DNA from: an uncultured Erysipelotrichaceae bacterium
Lineage (GTDB): Bacteria; Bacillota_I; Bacilli_A; Erysipelotrichales; Coprobacillaceae
Assembly: GCA_900538465.1 (NCBI GenBank)
Contig: UPXV01000010.1
Span: forward strand, 1-64,000
Direction: 5' to 3'
Length of the DNA: 64,000 bases
This document shows positions 51,342 to 61,100 of the stretch, piece after piece. The notes beneath the pieces were generated by a model, which saw only the letters and a program-made list of their open reading frames with translations, ran no database searches and was not told the origin of the DNA. The number at the start of each line of letters is the position of its first letter. Within the stretch, counting starts at the first letter, position 1. The position numbers were made by a program, and so were the translations under genes.

Positions 51342-51395
51342 ACGCAATATGTGTTACTATGCGTGGGAGGATTGACATCCAACTGACCACAGCAC
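51342..51395 (+). promoter_or_regulatory. Structured leader of rplK (probable r-protein autoregulation)
   Basis: Two hairpins lie in the leader: ACGCA/TGCGT (51342-51364) and GTGG/CCAC (51363-51390) enclosing GGAT/ATCC with loop TGAC. They share two bases and may compete. Such a leader before rplK is where L1 represses its own operon in other bacteria; the protein match here is an inference. Confidence 0.5.
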
Positions 51396-51423
51396 GGACA
51401 AATTTTAATAGGAGGTGTGTCGC

Positions 51424-51843
51424 GTGAGCAAGAAAGTCGTAAGAGTTATGAAAATTCAATTCCCAGCTGGTGGGGCAAAACCAGGTCCAGCTCTAGCAGG
51501 TGCTGGTATTCAAATGCCAAAATTCTGTACAGCTTTCAATGATCAAACTAAAGATCGTATGGGAGAAACTGTACCAGTTGTTTTGACAATTTTTGAAGAT
51601 AAGAGCTTTGAATTCGTTTTAAAGACAGCTCCAACTGCTGAAATGATTAAGAAAGCATGTGGTATTAAAAAAGCAGCTTCTGATGCTAAAGAAACAGTTG
51701 CTACTTTATCAGCTGATAAATTAAAAGAAATCGCTGAATACAAAATGCCAGATTTAAATGCAAATGATTTAGAAGGTGCAATGAAAATTGTTGCTGGTAC
51801 TGCTCGTAATATGGGTGTAAAAGTTGAAGGCTTAGATGCCTAA
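51424..51843 (+). CDS. rplK: 50S ribosomal protein L11
   Basis: A 139-residue L11 with KIQFPAGGAKPGPALAGAGIQMPKFC at the N-terminus and the rRNA-binding C-terminal domain (AGTARNMGVKVEG). It forms the GTPase-associated centre with L10/L12. Two GTG codons are possible; that at 51424 (SKKVVRVMK) lies eight bases after AGGAGG and gives the usual length. The usual methionine-glycine of PGPPVG reads PGPALAGAG, as in other Firmicutes with small changes. Confidence 0.95.
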   Translation: MSKKVVRVMKIQFPAGGAKPGPALAGAGIQMPKFCTAFNDQTKDRMGETVPVVLTIFEDKSFEFVLKTAPTAEMIKKACGIKKAASDAKETVATLSADKLKEIAEYKMPDLNANDLEGAMKIVAGTARNMGVKVEGLDA

Positions 51844-51866
51844 TTTAATGAAGAGGAGAAAAGAAA

Positions 51867-52550
51867 ATGGCTAAAAAAGGTAAAAGATATCAAGAAGCCG
51901 CTGCTCTTATTGAAAAAGGTAAAGCTTACCCAATTGAAGAAGCAGTTGCTTTAGTAAAGAAAACAAGTAATGTAAAATTCGATGCAAGTGTTGATGTTGT
52001 ATTCAAATTAGGATTAGACACAAGACATGCAGATCAACAATTACGTGGGGCAATCGTATTACCACACGGAACTGGAAAAACTAAAAAAGTATTAGTTGTC
52101 ACTCAAGGAGCTAAAGTTGAAGAAGCGAAAGCTGCTGGAGCTGATGTAGTAGGTGGAAAAGAAATCTTAGAAGATATCCAAAAAGGATGGTTAGATTTCG
52201 AAGTTATGATTGCTACACCTGATATGATGGCTGAATTAGGAAAATTAGGTCGTATCTTAGGACCTAAAGGTTTAATGCCTAACCCTAAAACTGGAACAGT
52301 AACTATGGATGTTGCTAAAGCTGTTCAAGAAACTAAGGCTGGTAAAGTGACTTACCGTACTGATAAAGATGGTAATGTGCATATGCCAATTGGTAGAGTT
52401 TCATTTGATGATGAAAAATTAGCAGAAAACTTTAAAGTGATTTATGATTTATTAATGAAATCTAAACCATCTTCTGCTAAAGGAACTTACATGAAGAACG
52501 TTGTTATTTCTACAACAATGGGTCCAAGTGTAAAAATTGCTGCTTTATAA
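51867..52550 (+). CDS. rplA: 50S ribosomal protein L1
   Basis: A 227-residue L1: KGKRYQEAAALI, ELGKLGRILGPKGLMPNPKTGTV and GRVSF are the family landmarks. It forms the L1 stalk near the E site and commonly represses its own mRNA. GAAGAGGAG precedes the ATG, 23 bases after rplK. The L10 leader follows. Confidence 0.96.
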   Translation: MAKKGKRYQEAAALIEKGKAYPIEEAVALVKKTSNVKFDASVDVVFKLGLDTRHADQQLRGAIVLPHGTGKTKKVLVVTQGAKVEEAKAAGADVVGGKEILEDIQKGWLDFEVMIATPDMMAELGKLGRILGPKGLMPNPKTGTVTMDVAKAVQETKAGKVTYRTDKDGNVHMPIGRVSFDDEKLAENFKVIYDLLMKSKPSSAKGTYMKNVVISTTMGPSVKIAAL

Positions 52551-52569
52551 GAAGCAAAACAATTAGGCG

Positions 52570-52676
52570 CAATCAATATACCGTAGACAGCAACGGGGAA
52601 ACCTTAATTATGTTGCCGAGGTGATATTGTCAACTCACATTGACAAACTCCCTCGTTTTTACGCGGGAGTTTTTAA
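52570..52676 (+). promoter_or_regulatory. L10 ribosomal protein leader with attenuator
   Basis: The leader between rplA and rplJ carries the conserved landmarks of the L10 leader RNA: CCGTAGACAGCAAC (52583-52596), TTAAT and GTTGCCGAGGTGATA (52613-52627). A hairpin AAACTCCC/GGGAGTTT (52645-52672) with a T tail closes it and may act as terminator. L10(L12)4 binding would reduce expression of rplJL. Confidence 0.8.
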
Positions 52677-52720
52677 CGGATATATTGTTGCATATATAAA
52701 ATTTTATAGGAGGTGTAACA

Positions 52721-53239
52721 ATGTCAAAAGAAATTTTGGAAGCGAAACAACAAGTTGTTGCTGAAATCGCAGATAAGTTAAAAAACTCTCAATCAGCAGT
52801 CGTTGTTGAATACCGTGGATTAACTGTTGCTGAAGTGACTGAATTACGTCGTTCTTTAAGAGCTGAAAACGTTGGTTTCAAAGTTTATAAGAACAAATTA
52901 GTTCAAAGAGCTACAGAAGAAGCTGGTATGAACGAATTAAACGAATATCTTGTTGGTCCTAACGCTATCGCTTTTGGACATGAAGATGCAGTGGCTCCTG
53001 CTAGAATCTTAGCAGAGTTCGCTAAAGAACATGAAGCTTTACAAATTAAAGCTGGTTATGTTGAAGGTAAATTCTTACCTAAAGAAGAAGTTATTGCAGT
53101 AGCTAAATTACCTAACCGTGAAGGTATGTACTCTATGTTACTTGCATGTATGAAAGAACCAGTTGCAAAAGTGGCAAGAATTATTCAAGCTGTTGCTGAT
53201 GCAAAAGGTGGAGAAGAAGCAGCTGTTGCTGCAGAATAG
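52721..53239 (+). CDS. rplJ: 50S ribosomal protein L10
   Basis: A 172-residue L10: VVVEYRGLTVAEVTELRRSLR, VYKNKLVQRA and GPNAIAFGHED are typical, and the C-terminal helix (KEPVAKVARIIQAVADAKG) binds L7/L12 dimers. It anchors the stalk on 23S rRNA next to L11. AGGAGGT precedes the ATG. rplL follows after 31 bases. Confidence 0.96.
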   Translation: MSKEILEAKQQVVAEIADKLKNSQSAVVVEYRGLTVAEVTELRRSLRAENVGFKVYKNKLVQRATEEAGMNELNEYLVGPNAIAFGHEDAVAPARILAEFAKEHEALQIKAGYVEGKFLPKEEVIAVAKLPNREGMYSMLLACMKEPVAKVARIIQAVADAKGGEEAAVAAE

Positions 53240-53270
53240 TTAATGAAAAATATTAATGGAGGAAAATAAA

Positions 53271-53645
53271 ATGGCAAAATTAACACATGAAGATATCTTA
53301 GCTTATTTAGAAGAAGCTACAATTTTAGAATTAAATGATTTAGTAAAAGCAATCGAAGAAAAATTTGATGTAACTGCTGCTGCTCCTGTAGCTGTAGTTG
53401 CTGGTGGAGATGCTGCTGGTGCAGATGCTGCTCCTGCTAACGTAACTGTAACATTAACTGATGTTGGTGCTACTAAAGTTGCTGTTATCAAAGCTGTAAG
53501 AGAAATCACAGGATTAGGATTAGTTGAAGCTAAAGGTTTAGTTGACAAAGTTCCATCTGAAATCAAAAAAGATGTTCCTGCTGAAGAAGGAGCTAAGATT
53601 AAAGAACAATTAGAAGCTGCTGGTGCAACTGTAGAAGTTAAATAA
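53271..53645 (+). CDS. rplL: 50S ribosomal protein L7/L12
   Basis: A 124-residue stalk protein: N-terminal dimerisation helix (LTHEDILAYLEEATILELNDLVKAIEEKF), an Ala/Val/Gly hinge and the factor-binding domain with KVAVIKAVREITGLGLVEAKGLVDKVP. The frame is open from 53256, but GGAGGAAAAT precedes ATG 53271. A strong hairpin with a T tail lies directly after it. Confidence 0.96.
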   Translation: MAKLTHEDILAYLEEATILELNDLVKAIEEKFDVTAAAPVAVVAGGDAAGADAAPANVTVTLTDVGATKVAVIKAVREITGLGLVEAKGLVDKVPSEIKKDVPAEEGAKIKEQLEAAGATVEVK

Positions 53646-53659
53646 TTGTTACACACATG

Positions 53660-53687
53660 AAGAGCCCTTAAGGGCTCTTTCTTTTTT
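53660..53687 (+). terminator. Terminator/attenuator after rplL
   Basis: A perfect palindrome AAGAGCCC/GGGCTCTT with loop TTAA and TCTTTTTT. It lies only 22 bases before the rsmC-like gene. Confidence 0.88.
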
Positions 53688-53700
53688 AAGGAGATAGATA

Positions 53701-54300
53701 ATGGCACATTATTATACAAATAATATTGATTTAGATTCACAAGAAACCAAAATAAAATTTGAATATTGTGAACATTGTTTGACCTTTATGAGTGATATTG
53801 GTGTTTTTTCAAAAGAAAGAGTGGATTATGGCTCAAGAGTTTTGCTGAATTGTATGGATGTTCATGCAAATCAAAAATCGTTACTTGATGTTGGATGTGG
53901 CTATGGGACAATAGGTGTTTCGGTAAAGAAAGTCTATCCATGGTTACATGTGGAAATGGTTGATGTCAATGAAAGAGCTGTTCATTTGGCTAATGAATCT
54001 ATTCGTTTGAATAATGAAGAAGATATTGTTGCTTATACAAGTTCAATTTATGAAAATGTCAAAGGAACTTTTGATATCATTGTTTCTAATCCACCAATTC
54101 GTGCAGGGAAAAAAGTAGTTTTTGAAATTTTGGAAAAAGCTTATGATCATTTAAATGAAAATGGTGAATTAATCATTGTTATTCAAAAGAAACAAGGGGC
54201 GCCTTCAGCCCAAAAGAAAATGGAGGAAGTTTTTGATAATTGTGAAATTATCAAAAGGGATAAAGGATATTTCATATTAAAATCAATAAAGAAACACTGA
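53701..54300 (+). CDS. rsmC: RsmC-like class I methyltransferase (YbxB)
   Basis: A 199-residue SAM-dependent methyltransferase of the MTS/RsmC type: LLDVGCGYGTIGVSV binds SAM, and the catalytic SNPPIRAGK motif is that of amino-N methylation of guanine in rRNA. It is called YbxB in Bacillus and lies in the same place, between rplL and rpoB. AAGGAGAT gives the start. Its rRNA target is inferred. Confidence 0.88.
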   Translation: MAHYYTNNIDLDSQETKIKFEYCEHCLTFMSDIGVFSKERVDYGSRVLLNCMDVHANQKSLLDVGCGYGTIGVSVKKVYPWLHVEMVDVNERAVHLANESIRLNNEEDIVAYTSSIYENVKGTFDIIVSNPPIRAGKKVVFEILEKAYDHLNENGELIIVIQKKQGAPSAQKKMEEVFDNCEIIKRDKGYFILKSIKKH

Positions 54301-54343
54301 TTTTTATAATCTCAAAAGAAATTTTGAAATTTATGATTTGGTA

Positions 54344-54375
54344 TTGACTTCAACTAGTCTCTATGCTAGTATAAT
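54344..54375 (+). promoter_or_regulatory. Promoter region of rpoBC with inverted repeat
   Basis: TATAAT (54370-54375) is clear; TTGACT (54344-54349) lies 20 bases upstream, longer than the ideal spacing. Between them ACTAG-N8-CTAGT (54353-54370) forms an inverted repeat that could bind a regulator. Confidence 0.5.
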
Positions 54376-54462
54376 AAAATGCCTACTCATGTATAAAAAG
54401 CAGTGTTTTTTGCTATGCTTTGAAAGTGGAGATAGAGATAATTAATAAGGAGTGAAGCGGAC

Positions 54463-57400
54463 TTGGAAAAGAATGTAACTCAAGCAAAAAGTCGTATTAA
54501 TCGTCGCAATTATTCAAGAATTAGTGGTTCTTTGGAATTACCTAATTTGGTAGAAATCCAAACAAATTCTTATGAATGGTTTAAAACTGAAGGGATTAAA
54601 GAGGTTTTTAATGATGTTTATCCTATTAGTAACTTCAATGAAACTTTAACATTAGAGTTTGTTGATTGTCGTTTTGACGAACCAAAATATTCAGTAGATG
54701 AAGCTAAGGATAGGGATGCTAATTATTCAGCACCTATTCGTGCAACTCTTCGTTTAGTGAATAACGGAACTGGAGAAATTAAAGAAAATGAAGTATTTAT
54801 GGGTGATTTTCCACTCATGACAGATTCAGGTACTTTTATTATTAATGGTGCCGAACGTGTTATTGTTTCACAATTAGTGCGTTCGCCAGGAGCATACTTT
54901 GCAGATGCTATGGATAAAAGTGGGAAGACTGTATTCACTGGTAGTATCATTCCATCAAGAGGAACTTGGTTAGAGTTTGAAAATGATGCGAAAGATATTT
55001 TAAACGTGCGTATTGACCGTACTCGTAAAATTCCGGGAACGATTCTTTTACGTGCTTTGGGATTAAGCAGTGATGAAGATATTATTGAAGTGTTAGGTGA
55101 TCATGAGTTTATTAGAAATACTCTTGCAAAAGATCCAACTCATAACACTGATGAAGCTTTAATTGAAATTTATAACAAATTAAGACCTGGTGAACCAGCA
55201 ACTTTGGAAGGAGCAAATACGCTTTTATTTGCAAAGTTTTTCGATGCCAAAAGATATGATTTGGCAAGAGCTGGACGTTTTAAACTAGGGAAAAAATTAA
55301 GTTTATTAGATCGTATTACAAACCGTGTTTTGGCACAAGATGTTAAAGATATTGATGGAAATGTTGTGATGGAAGAAGGAACTGTCTTAACAAAAGATAA
55401 AGTTGATATTTTAGCACCTGTTTTTGCTGCTGGGGCACATTGCATTGATGTGCATACCAATGAATTTATGAAATCACATGGAAGAATTCAAGTGATTGAA
55501 GTTTATGTTGATGAATCTAAATCTAAGAAAATGAAGGTTGTTGGAACTGATTTATCTTTAGATTGTAAATTTGTAACGATTTCTGATATGTTAGCGGCTT
55601 ATTCATATATGTTAAACTTAGTGGATATTTATGATTCATTAGATTTAGCAAGTGAAGATAGAGTGAACTTAATGAGCAGAATTGGTCTATTAGATGATAT
55701 TGATCATTTAGGAAATAGACGTGTGCGTTCTGTTGGTGAATTAATTCAAAATCAATTTAGAATTGGTTTATCAAGAATGGAAAGAGTTGTTAAAGAAAGA
55801 ATGTCATTATCTGAAGTTGATAGTGTAACACCTCAATCATTAACAAATATTCGTCCATTAACTGCAGCGATGAAAGAATTCTTCTCATCTTCACAATTAT
55901 CTCAATTCATGGATCAAATCAATCCATTAGCTGAGTTAACAAATAAACGTCGTTTATCTGCCTTAGGACCAGGTGGTTTATCAAGAGATAGAGCTGGATA
56001 TGAAGTGCGTGACGTCCATCCATCTCATTATGGTCGTATTTGTCCAATTGAAACTCCTGAAGGTCCAAATATCGGGTTGATTTCAACACTTGCTTCTTAT
56101 GCAAAAATTAATAAATATGGATTTATTGAAACACCTTATCGTAAAGTAAATAATAGCATCATTGATGAAAGTGATGTGCGTTATTTAACTGCTGATGAAG
56201 AGAAAAATTATATTATTGCCCAAGCGAAAGTAAAGATTGGGGAAGATGGTCGTATCCTTGATGAACAAATCATTGCTCGTCATTTAGGAGAAAACATTAT
56301 GGCGAAGCCAGAAGAAGTTGATTTCATCGATATTTCGCCAAAACAAATCGTATCTGTTGCCACATCATGTATTCCATTCCTTGAAAACGATGATGCGACT
56401 CGTGCCTTAATGGGTGCCAACATGCAACGTCAAGCCGTACCTTTATTAAATCCACATACACCATTTGTTGGAACTGGTATGGAATATCAAGCAGCTAGAG
56501 ACTCTGGTGCAGCTGTGGTTGCCAAAAAAGAAGGTATTGTGACTTATGTTGATGCGAAAAAGATTATTGTTGAAGAAGATACAGGACCACATAGATATCG
56601 TTTAACAAAGTTTGCGATTTCTAATGCGGGAACATGTATTAACCATAGACCAATTGTAAAAGCTGGAGATAAAGTCTTAAAAGGTCAAATCTTAGCTGAT
56701 GGTCCTTCTATGGAACAAGGTGAATTGGCATTAGGACAAAACGTCTTAGTTGGTTTCATGACATGGAATGGTTATAACTATGAAGATGCTGTTATCATGT
56801 CTGAAAGATTGGTTAAAGAAGATGTTTATACATCAATTCATATTGAAGAATATAGTATTGAATGTCGTGATACAAAATTAGGCCCAGAAGAAATCACAAG
56901 AGATATTCCTAACGTTGGTGAAGAAGCTCGTAAGAACTTAAATAGCGAAGGTATCATTATGATTGGTGCTGAGGTTAAAGAAGGAGATATCTTAGTTGGT
57001 AAGGTGACTCCTAAAGGACAAGCAGAATTATCAGCAGAAGAAAAATTGTTATTGGCTATCTTTGGTGAAAAATCTAGAGAAGTCAAAGATAATTCATTAA
57101 GAGTTCCTCATGGTGGGGCTGGTATTGTTCATGATATTAAAGTCTTTGAAAGAAAGAAAGGCGATGAATTACAACCAGGTGTGAATAAGGTTGTGAAAGT
57201 TTACATCGTTCAAAAACGTAAAATCTCTGAAGGAGATAAGATGGCTGGTCGTCATGGTAACAAAGGGGTTATCTCAAAAATCTTACCAATTGAAGATATG
57301 CCACACTTAGAAGATGGAACTGTTTTAGATATCATGTTGAACCCATTAGGGGTACCATCCCGTATGAATATCGGACAAGTTTTGGAATTACACTTAGGTT

Positions 57401-58125
57401 ATGCTGCAAGAGAACTTGGTATGTATTTTGCAACTCCAGCCTTTGATGGAATTAACGCTAAGGATTTGGAAAATATCATGAAAGAAGCAGGAATGCCTGT
57501 TGATGGTAAACAATCTGTTATTTCTGGTCGTACTGGTGAATATTTTGATTCAAAAGTTTCTGTTGGGGTTATGTACATGATTAAATTAGCCCACATGGTT
57601 GATGATAAATTACATGCGAGATCTGTTGGACCTTATTCATTAGTCACTCAACAACCTCTTGGTGGTAAAGCACAAAACGGTGGACAAAGATTTGGGGAAA
57701 TGGAAGTTTGGGCACTTGAAGCTTATGGTGCTGCTTATACATTACGTGAAATTTTAACTGTGAAGTCAGATGACGTTGTTGGACGTGTGAAGACTTATGA
57801 AGCGATTGTTAAAGGACAAAAATTACCTGAACCAGGATTACCTGAATCATTTAGAGTCTTAAAGAAAGAATTACAAGCTCTTGCCTTAGATATTCAAATG
57901 TTGGATGATGAAGGCAATGAAATTGATGAAAGAAAGATTGAAGATGAAGAACGTCGTTTCCCAACTTCAATTGATACAACTCCTGAACAACCAGAAACAA
58001 CTCAAGAAGTTGTGGAAGAAGAAGTTGAAGGAGATTTCGCAGAAGAAGAGGAATCATTTGATGATTTAGATTCTGCAATTGATGAACTCTTCACTGATGA
58101 TGAAGAAGAAAGTAACGAAGCATAG
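54463..58125 (+). CDS. rpoB: DNA-directed RNA polymerase subunit beta
   Basis: The 1220-residue beta subunit of RNA polymerase. The fork loop/rifampicin pocket SSQLSQFMDQINPLAELTNKRRLSALGPGGL (in parts) is complete, but the place of E. coli His526 is Asn494 (codon 55942-55944). The C-terminus ends in an acidic tail (EEEVEGDFAEEEE). The start is a TTG behind AAGGAGTG; no ATG is near. The ribosome site of rpoC overlaps its stop. Sequence otherwise follows Firmicutes. Confidence 0.97.
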   Translation: MEKNVTQAKSRINRRNYSRISGSLELPNLVEIQTNSYEWFKTEGIKEVFNDVYPISNFNETLTLEFVDCRFDEPKYSVDEAKDRDANYSAPIRATLRLVNNGTGEIKENEVFMGDFPLMTDSGTFIINGAERVIVSQLVRSPGAYFADAMDKSGKTVFTGSIIPSRGTWLEFENDAKDILNVRIDRTRKIPGTILLRALGLSSDEDIIEVLGDHEFIRNTLAKDPTHNTDEALIEIYNKLRPGEPATLEGANTLLFAKFFDAKRYDLARAGRFKLGKKLSLLDRITNRVLAQDVKDIDGNVVMEEGTVLTKDKVDILAPVFAAGAHCIDVHTNEFMKSHGRIQVIEVYVDESKSKKMKVVGTDLSLDCKFVTISDMLAAYSYMLNLVDIYDSLDLASEDRVNLMSRIGLLDDIDHLGNRRVRSVGELIQNQFRIGLSRMERVVKERMSLSEVDSVTPQSLTNIRPLTAAMKEFFSSSQLSQFMDQINPLAELTNKRRLSALGPGGLSRDRAGYEVRDVHPSHYGRICPIETPEGPNIGLISTLASYAKINKYGFIETPYRKVNNSIIDESDVRYLTADEEKNYIIAQAKVKIGEDGRILDEQIIARHLGENIMAKPEEVDFIDISPKQIVSVATSCIPFLENDDATRALMGANMQRQAVPLLNPHTPFVGTGMEYQAARDSGAAVVAKKEGIVTYVDAKKIIVEEDTGPHRYRLTKFAISNAGTCINHRPIVKAGDKVLKGQILADGPSMEQGELALGQNVLVGFMTWNGYNYEDAVIMSERLVKEDVYTSIHIEEYSIECRDTKLGPEEITRDIPNVGEEARKNLNSEGIIMIGAEVKEGDILVGKVTPKGQAELSAEEKLLLAIFGEKSREVKDNSLRVPHGGAGIVHDIKVFERKKGDELQPGVNKVVKVYIVQKRKISEGDKMAGRHGNKGVISKILPIEDMPHLEDGTVLDIMLNPLGVPSRMNIGQVLELHLGYAARELGMYFATPAFDGINAKDLENIMKEAGMPVDGKQSVISGRTGEYFDSKVSVGVMYMIKLAHMVDDKLHARSVGPYSLVTQQPLGGKAQNGGQRFGEMEVWALEAYGAAYTLREILTVKSDDVVGRVKTYEAIVKGQKLPEPGLPESFRVLKKELQALALDIQMLDDEGNEIDERKIEDEERRFPTSIDTTPEQPETTQEVVEEEVEGDFAEEEESFDDLDSAIDELFTDDEEESNEA

Positions 58126-58138
58126 GAGGGAACAATGA

Positions 58139-61100
58139 ATGGCAGATGTCAATAACTTTTCAGCAATCCAAATTGGATTAGCTTCTCCAGAAAAAATTCG
58201 TGAATGGTCTTATGGTGAAGTTAAAAAACCTGAAACTATTAATTATCGTTCTCAAAAACCTGAAAAAGATGGTCTATTCTGTGAAAGAATCTTTGGACCA
58301 TCTAAGGATTGGGAATGTAGCTGTGGTAAATATAAGAAAGTCAGATATAAAGGTGTAGTCTGCGATCGTTGTGGTGTTGAAGTCACAAAATCTTCTGTAC
58401 GTCGTGAACGTATGGGACACATTGAATTGGCAACTCCTGTTGCTCATATCTGGTATTTGAAAGGAATTCCTTCAAGAATGGGACTTATTCTTGATATGTC
58501 TCCTAAGCAACTTGAAGAAATCATCTATTTTGTATCTTATGTTGTCACTGATAAAGGAAGTACACCATTAGAATACAAACAAGTTTTATCTGAAAGAGAT
58601 TATCGTAACTGTTATGAAAAATTCGGAAATCAATTTGAAGCAAAGACTGGTGCAGAAGCAATTAAAATCTTACTTCAAAAAGTTGATTTGGATGAAGAAT
58701 TTGAATTGGTTACTAAAGAATTAAAGGAAGCACAAGGACAAAGACGCTCTAAGTTATTAAAGAGACTTGAAGCAATTGAAGCATTTAGAGCTTCAAAAAA
58801 TCAACCTGAATGGATGATTCTTGATGTTCTTCCAGTTATTCCACCTGATTTACGTCCAATGTTACAATTGGATGGTGGACGTTTTGCAACAAGTGACTTA
58901 AATGATTTATATCGTCGTGTGATTACACGTAATAATCGTTTAAAAAAATTGTTAGAGTTAGGAACTCCATCAATTATCGTACAAAACGAAAAACGTATGT
59001 TACAAGAAGCTGTTGATGCTTTAATTGATAATGGTCGTCGTTCTAAACCAATCACTGGTGCTGGTGGTAGACCATTAAAATCATTGAGTCATACATTAAA
59101 AGGAAAACAAGGACGTTTCCGTCAAAACTTACTTGGTAAACGTGTTGACTATTCAGGACGTTCAGTTATCGCAGTTGGTCCAGACTTAAAGATGTATCAA
59201 TGTGGTATCCCTCGTGAAATGGCATTAAACTTATTTAAACCATTTGTTATTAGTGGATTAGTGAGAGAACAAATCGCTACAAATATTAAGGCTGCTGAAA
59301 GATTAATTGAGAAAATGGATGATGCAATTTGGCCAATCGTTGAAGAGGTCATCAAAGAACATCCAGTCTTATTAAACCGTGCACCTACACTTCATAGATT
59401 AGGGATTCAAGCCTTTGAACCAAAATTAGTTGAAGGACGTGCAATTCGTCTTCATCCACTTGTAACACCAGCATTCAATGCCGATTTCGATGGTGACCAA
59501 ATGGCTGTCCATGTTCCTTTAGGAGAGGAAGCTATTCAAGAAGCTAGACAATTGATGTTAGGTTCAAGCAATATCTTAGGTCCAAAAGATGGAAAACCTA
59601 TCGTTACACCATCTCAGGATATGGTGCTTGGTAACTACTACTTAACATTGGAAGAAGCTGGAAAAGTTGGTGAAGGAACTGTCTTTGCAGATGTGAATGA
59701 AGTATTAATGGCATATGATGCAAAAACTGTTCATTTACACACAAGAGTTGCGATTAGAGGAAAATCTCTTCACAACAATACATTCACTCAAGAACAAAAC
59801 AATAGTTATTTAATTACAAGTGTTGGTAAGATTATCTTTAACCAAATCTTTGATGGTAATTTCCCATTCATCAATGATCCAAGTAAAGAAAACTTAGAAG
59901 CAACACCTGCTAAATATTTTGTTCCAATGGGAACTGATATTAAAAAACATATTGAAGAACAACCTATTATTAAACCATTAGGTAAAAAAGCTTTAGGAAA
60001 TATCATTGATGAAGCCTTCAAGCTTAATAAAACAACTGAAATTACAGCAATGCTTGATAAATTGAAAGATCAAGGTTTCTACTATTCAACAATTGCTGGT
60101 ATTACAGTTTCAGTATACGATATTCAAGTTCCTCAAAGTAAGTATGTTCTATTTGATACAGCTGATGAAAAACTTGAAGTTATCAAAGGATTATATCGTA
60201 AAGGTAAGATCACTGAAGAAGAAAGACATAACATTGTTATTAAGTTATGGGAATCTGTTAAAGATGAAGTACAAGCTGTCGTTAAAGAAGAATTCGAAGC
60301 TGATACAAAGAACCCAATCTTCATCATGTCAGATTCTGGTGCCCGTGGTAATATCTCTAACTTTACTCAGTTAGTAGGTATGCGTGGATTGATGTCTAAC
60401 CCTAAGGGTGAAACAATTGAGTTGCCTATCAAATCTTCATTTAGAGAAGGCTTAACAGCATCTGAATTCTTTATTTCTACCCATGGTGCTCGTAAAGGAT
60501 CTACCGATACAGCCTTAAAGACTGCCGATTCAGGTTACTTAACAAGACGTTTGGTTGATGTTGCTCAAGAAGTCATTATTACTGAAGATGATTGTGGTAC
60601 TGATAAAGGATTTAAGGTTACTGAATTATACAATACATCTGATAACTCTGTTATCGTTCCATTATATGACAGACTTGTTGGACGTTATTCACAAAAAGAT
60701 ATTGTACATCCTGAAACTGGTGAAATCATCGTAAAAGCTGGTGACATCATGGATGAAACAATTGCTAAAGAAATCACTGATGCTGGTATTAAAGAAGTAG
60801 AAATCCGTTCTGTTCTTGGATGTCGTGCTAAAGGTGGTATTTGTAGAAAATGTTATGGTCGTAACTTAGCAACAGGTGAAGAAGTTGAAATGGGAGAAGC
60901 AATTGGTATTATGGCTGCCCAATCAATTGGTGAACCTGGTACTCAGTTAACAATGCGTACATTCCACATGGGTGGAGTTGCTGGTGGAGCCGATATCACT
61001 CAAGGGTTACCTCGTATCCAAGAGTTGTTTGAAGCAAGAAATCCAAAAGCCAAATCAATTATTTCTGAAATTGAAGGTGAAGTTTCTAACATCATCGATA

